From Poriferisodalis sp965237655 (GTDB taxonomy: Bacteria; Actinomycetota; Acidimicrobiia; Acidimicrobiales; Poriferisodalaceae): DNA of 64,000 nucleotides. The position numbers and the translations under genes are program-made. Positions 60,724-64,000 of the stretch are shown here, in pieces. Within the stretch, counting starts at the first letter, position 1, and each line of letters opens with the position of its first letter. A model generated the notes under the pieces. It worked only from the letters and a program-made list of their open reading frames with translations, was not told the origin of the DNA and searched no databases. Location: the NCBI RefSeq assembly GCF_965237655.1, contig NZ_CBDEGB010000002.1, forward strand, positions 1,364,001 through 1,428,000. The letters are read 5' to 3'.

Positions 60724-61794
60724 ATGACCGACGGGGCGACAGGCGGCACGGCTGCGAGTGGGGCCGTCGGGTACGACGTGCCCGAGGTGGAGGCATGGAT
60801 CGACGCCAACGTCGACGGCCTTGAGTCGCCGTTCACGTGGACCCAGCTCGAGGGCGGCCACAGCAACCTCACCTACAAGCTGACCGCCGCCGATGGCACC
60901 ACGGCGGTCGTGCGTCGCCCGCCGATGGGGGAGCTGCTGCCCAAGGCGCACGACATGGGGCGCGAGTTCACGATCATCAGCGGTTTGGGGCCGACGGATG
61001 TGCCGGTCGCCATCGCATACGGCTACTGCGAGAGCCCCGACGTGACTGGCGCCCACTTCTACGTGATGAGTTACGTCGAAGGCAGGCCCCTGTTCGAATC
61101 TGCCGACGCCCGCGAGCACTTGAGCGCCGAAGGCAGGGCACATGTCGGCACATCGTTCATGGACGTGCTCTCAGCGCTGCACTCGGTGGATCCCGACGAT
61201 GTCGGCCTGGGCGGTCTCGGCAAGAAGGAGGACTACATCGGGCGCCAGATTCGCACCTGGTACCGGTCGTGGACAGCCTCGGCGGAAGCGGCAAGGTACG
61301 ACACTCCCGTTGTCCACGAACTGCACGACTTCCTCTCCGAACGCAAGCCAGAGCAGGGTCCGGCGCGCGTCGTGCACGGCGACTACGGCCTCCACAACTG
61401 CCTGTTCAATCCCAGCGGCGAACTGCAGGCGGTGTTGGACTGGGAGATCTCCACGCTCGGCGACCCGCTCGCGGACCTCGCGTACGCGCTGAACAGCTGG
61501 ACCGAGCCGAGCGACGACATCCTGGAGGGCTCGGATCCGCCGACGCTGGTGGACGGATTCGTCGGCCGTGCCGACATCATTGAGCGTTACCAGGAACGCA
61601 CGGGAGCGGATCTTTCGCAGTTGGCGTACTACGTCAGCTTCAACCACTGGAAATCGGCGTGCATCATCCACGGCGTGTACGCCCGCTACATGCGGGGCCA
61701 GAAGCCCGCTGACGATGTCGACTTGGATCTCTACCGGGCCCGAATCGAGCGCGGCATCGAGTTGTCGGCAGCGGCAGCAGCAGCGATCTCCTGA
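60724..61794 (+). CDS. Aminoglycoside phosphotransferase-like (APH) family protein
   Basis: A 356-residue kinase fold of the APH family, in the branch close to the ACAD10/11-like phosphotransferases. Visible are LEGGHSNLTYKL, the ATP-binding VVRRPPMGELLPKAHDM, the catalytic loop VVHGDYGLHNCLFN and the metal motif VLDWEISTLGDPLADLAYAL. Such proteins are common beside acyl-CoA dehydrogenases in actinobacteria and may phosphorylate hydroxyacyl compounds; drug resistance is not implied. Start ATG at 60724 with GGGGAGG 5 bases upstream. Confidence 0.85.
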   Translation: MTDGATGGTAASGAVGYDVPEVEAWIDANVDGLESPFTWTQLEGGHSNLTYKLTAADGTTAVVRRPPMGELLPKAHDMGREFTIISGLGPTDVPVAIAYGYCESPDVTGAHFYVMSYVEGRPLFESADAREHLSAEGRAHVGTSFMDVLSALHSVDPDDVGLGGLGKKEDYIGRQIRTWYRSWTASAEAARYDTPVVHELHDFLSERKPEQGPARVVHGDYGLHNCLFNPSGELQAVLDWEISTLGDPLADLAYALNSWTEPSDDILEGSDPPTLVDGFVGRADIIERYQERTGADLSQLAYYVSFNHWKSACIIHGVYARYMRGQKPADDVDLDLYRARIERGIELSAAAAAAIS

Positions 61795-61819
61795 CGCCGT
61801 GGATCTCAGCTAGCGGGCT

Positions 61820-62485
61820 ATGCCACGCACCGACTGGAACCCGATCCTGCGGGGCGAGTTCGACAAGCCCTATTGGCCGATCCTGCAGCAATACGTAGCC
61901 GACGAGCGTTCCCAGAGCGCCGTGTACCCGCCCTACGATCAGGTCTTTGCTGCGCTTCACCTGACGCCATTCGCCGAGGTGAAGGTCCTGATCCTGGGCC
62001 AGGACCCCTACCACGGCCCCGGCCAAGCCCACGGATTGTGCTTCTCGGTTCCCCGGGGGATACGGCAACCGCCGTCGTTGCAGAACGTCTTCGTCGAGTT
62101 GCGCGACGACCTCGGCATCGAGCCGCCGTCGCACGGCAATTTGGAGGGGTGGGCGCACCAGGGTGTGCTGCTGCTCAACGCGTTTCTCACGGTGCGTGCC
62201 CGCCAGGCGGCTTCGCATCGGTCGGCTGGTTGGGAGACGTTCACCGACGAGGTGATCCGGGCTGTCAGCTCGAAGCCTGAGCGTGTCGTGTTCATCCTGT
62301 GGGGTGCGTTTGCCCGCCGGAAGAAATCGCTCGTGGACCTGACCCGGCACGTGGTCATCGAATCCGCCCACCCGTCGCCGCTCAGCGCTCACAACGGGTT
62401 CTTCGGCAGCCGCCCGTTCAGTCGCGCCAACGCGGCCCTGGCCGACGCGGGCCGAGAAACCGTCGACTGGCACATTGGAGGCTGA
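61820..62485 (+). CDS. ung: Uracil-DNA glycosylase, family 1
   Basis: 221 residues. The water-activating loop GQDPYHGPGQAHGL, the Pro-rich PPSLQNVF, LLLNAFLTV and the Leu-intercalation loop HPSPLSAHNGFFGS are all present, so it is a family 1 UDG that removes uracil from DNA. It is on the + strand, 25 bp after the APH-like gene. Start ATG at 61820. The length is normal. Confidence 0.97.
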   Translation: MPRTDWNPILRGEFDKPYWPILQQYVADERSQSAVYPPYDQVFAALHLTPFAEVKVLILGQDPYHGPGQAHGLCFSVPRGIRQPPSLQNVFVELRDDLGIEPPSHGNLEGWAHQGVLLLNAFLTVRARQAASHRSAGWETFTDEVIRAVSSKPERVVFILWGAFARRKKSLVDLTRHVVIESAHPSPLSAHNGFFGSRPFSRANAALADAGRETVDWHIGG

Positions 62486-62521
62486 ATCGCGTGTGTGGCC
62501 GAGCCTCTTGCCCGGCCGGAA

Positions 62522-63160
62522 TCAGCGGAGCGTGACGCGGCCGTTCGGCGTGTCGAGCGTCGCTTCGAGGTTGACGCTGTCGCCTGCGTTCACGTCGATG
62601 TCGATGCCGATCGCGGCGTGCAGGGCTCGGATGTGATCGGTGTCGGGGTGCGTTCCGGCCAGCGAGACCAGGGTGCAACCGGTCGGCGTCACGGTGGCGG
62701 GATGGGTGGTGTCGCCCCATTCGATGACGAACGGGGCCAGGCCGGCCCCCTCGGCAAGACCGGCGGGGGACAGGGTGAGCGACCAGTGGAGCTCCTCGCC
62801 GTCGGGCTTGACGCGGCTCATCGAGATGATCTCGCCGGGGTCCTCGCCGCAGACGCGCATTGCCGCCACCACGTCGTCGATGGTCTCACCGTCCGACGCA
62901 TGCACGGCGAACGTCACGAGCTTCGGCCTGCTCAGGCTGTCGATCCCGAACGGCCGCGGATTGGCCGGGGCGGGCTGTTCTGGGTCGGGAGCGATGATCT
63001 CCAGATAGACGTCGTCGCCGAGCGACATGAGCGTGTTGCGGGTGCCGACGCCCGGGTGGGGCCCGCCGGGCGCCGCACGCATGCCGACGAGTGCTTCCAC
63101 GGCCGCGGTGCCCGCCTCAAGGTCGGGTGCTGCGACGACGATGTGATCGATTGCTGCCAT
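62522..63160 (-). CDS. Glyoxalase-like (VOC) domain protein
   Basis: A 212-residue protein starting MAAIDHIVVAAPDLEAG, the common opening of glyoxalase-like (VOC) folds, with GTRNTLMSLGDDVYLEII and a second half HPDTDHIRALHAAIG. It is convergent with ung across 36 bp. The substrate is unknown. Start ATG at 63160. Confidence 0.82.
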   Translation of the reverse strand: MAAIDHIVVAAPDLEAGTAAVEALVGMRAAPGGPHPGVGTRNTLMSLGDDVYLEIIAPDPEQPAPANPRPFGIDSLSRPKLVTFAVHASDGETIDDVVAAMRVCGEDPGEIISMSRVKPDGEELHWSLTLSPAGLAEGAGLAPFVIEWGDTTHPATVTPTGCTLVSLAGTHPDTDHIRALHAAIGIDIDVNAGDSVNLEATLDTPNGRVTLR

Positions 63161-63225
63161 GCGCGCACGTTAGAGGCTGTGCGGAGAGACGGCAAAACCG
63201 CCAGATCAGGCCGACCGGCGCGGAC

Positions 63226-63261
63226 TCTGCGCAGAAATGCCGCCTCAGGCGGCAAATTTGC
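63226..63261 (-). repeat. 36-bp dispersed intergenic repeat, copy 2
   Basis: Reverse-complement match to 26722-26757 at 32 of 36 positions. It lies in a 188-bp gap made of short repeats upstream of the glyoxalase-like gene. Confidence 0.7.
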
Positions 63262-63285
63262 GCACAGATTGCCGCCTGCATCAAT

Positions 63286-63326
63286 TCTGTGCAGAAACGC
63301 GCGCTCAGTCAGCATTTCTGCACAGA
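63286..63326. repeat. Inverted repeat with arms TCTGTGCAGAAA / TTTCTGCACAGA
   Basis: Perfect 12-bp arms at 63286-63297 and 63315-63326 with a 17-base loop. The arm is also part of the 36-bp repeat at 26722-26757. It lies next to the second copy of that repeat. Confidence 0.7.
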
Positions 63327-63348
63327 GAAGGCTCGCACTGTCGCTGGG

Positions 63349-64000
63349 CTAGTCGAATGCCTCGGCGGCGGCCAGCTCGGCAACGCGATCGGCGTCGTAA
63401 CCGAGATGCTCGGTCAGGACTTCGTAGAGGTGCTCTCCGAGAGCGGGAGCGGCGACATCTGGCCACACTCGGCTGCGCGACATGGTGAACCGGGGCGCCT
63501 CGATGATCGTCGAGCCATGCGTCGAGTGGGGAACCTCAACCCAGTGACGGCGGTAGGTGAGCTGCGGATCGACTGCCAGCTCGGGACTGTTCTGCACCCG
63601 GTGCGCAGCCACGCCGGCGTCCTGGCACCGCCGTTCCACGACGGTGCCAGGACGCAAGTACTCCAGCATGGCGGGCGCGATGAAGTGAATCGACGCTTCC
63701 GCCTGGGAGAAGTCGATGTAGCGGCCCTCACCGGTCCGTCGTTGATGATCGACGGCCGCGAGCAGGCTGGCCAGTGCCGGATGCGGCGAGGTGTAGTCGG
63801 TGATGGCGCCATAGGGCCCGACCGGGGCGCGATCACCCCAACCCGTGATGTTGTAGAACCCGGCCATCGCACCCGACAGGTTGCCGTACCCCGCAAAGTT
63901 GGCAAGCGGTCCGCTCTGGCCGAACAGGCAGGTCGACAGCATGACGACCGTTGGGTTGATCTCGCGCACGTTGTCGTAGTCGAGACCCCATGAACGCATG
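63349..64000 (-). CDS. Family III CoA-transferase (CaiB/BaiF), 3' part
   Basis: The C-terminal 217 residues of a CoA-transferase that runs off the right edge. INPTVVMLSTCLFGQSGPL, GPYGAITDYTSPHPALASLLAAV (with the Asp expected to be catalytic in such enzymes) and GEGRYIDFSQAEASIHFI match the family. The Met at 63999 is most likely internal. The total size is unknown; the related gene at 54535-56919 is twice the usual length. Confidence 0.85.
   Translation of the reverse strand, partial: MRSWGLDYDNVREINPTVVMLSTCLFGQSGPLANFAGYGNLSGAMAGFYNITGWGDRAPVGPYGAITDYTSPHPALASLLAAVDHQRRTGEGRYIDFSQAEASIHFIAPAMLEYLRPGTVVERRCQDAGVAAHRVQNSPELAVDPQLTYRRHWVEVPHSTHGSTIIEAPRFTMSRSRVWPDVAAPALGEHLYEVLTEHLGYDADRVAELAAAEAFD

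Overview
The window is high-GC actinobacterial DNA, most likely from an uncultured member of the Acidimicrobiia or a close relative. Pointers are a monomeric NADP-isocitrate dehydrogenase, a DsbA-fold protein of the mycothiol-dependent nitroreductase type, many CoA-dependent degradation genes (crotonases, family III CoA-transferases, acyl-CoA ligases), frequent GTG starts and several starts with no visible ribosome binding site. No rRNA, tRNA or CRISPR array was seen. The lineage is an inference, not a database result.

Layout. 1-3023: 5' end of icd, an FAD-dependent dehydrogenase and a divergent LDH2/MDH2-type dehydrogenase. 3043-7324: a foreign-looking patch with an AT-richer lipoprotein gene, a small Cys-rich gene, an IS630-type element and a first IS1380-type element that abuts it exactly. 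7329-12890: a VapBC-like module, a TfdA/TauD dioxygenase, a FadB/FadJ-like fusion, a branched-chain aminotransferase and an HD-domain protein resembling the PhnZ oxygenases. 12895-14572: a second, inverted IS1380 copy with an identical transposase. 14587-23727: a Phd/VapC module, an SbcCD-like pair, a MOSC protein and a 1295-residue HyuA-HyuB fusion. 23789-24413: ribH broken by a 144-bp tandem duplication. 24428-29369: quinone oxidoreductase, amidohydrolase, two alpha/beta hydrolases and an SDR, closed by a strong terminator. 29470-34758: a ProU-type glycine betaine/proline importer with an unusually large ProW. 34903-39113: a molybdopterin oxidoreductase operon with fused Fe-S and membrane subunits. 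39146-46398: nitroreductase-like DsbA, two more hydrolases and an aerobic benzoyl-CoA (box) cluster. 46481-64000: esterase, enoyl-CoA hydratase, methyltransferase, HxlR regulator, truncated MFS transporter, acyl-CoA ligase, epoxide hydrolase, double-length CoA-transferase, deacetylase, HisC-like aminotransferase, aromatic amino-acid decarboxylase, APH-like kinase, ung, a glyoxalase-like protein and the end of another CoA-transferase.

How the genes work together. The clearest pathway is benzoate catabolism: the ligase makes benzoyl-CoA, BoxB epoxidises it (its reductase BoxA is not in the window), and BoxC opens the ring; a hydrolase gene sits 5 bp after boxB. ProV, ProW and ProX form one importer. 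The Mo enzyme and its fused partner form a membrane-attached cytoplasmic oxidoreductase. The remaining CoA ligases, hydratases, CoA-transferases and hydrolases suggest a heterotroph using organic acids and amino acids. The most informative oddities are the broken ribH, the enlarged ProW, the PhnZ-like HD protein near a 2-oxoglutarate dioxygenase, the nested insertion sequences and a dispersed 36-bp intergenic repeat.
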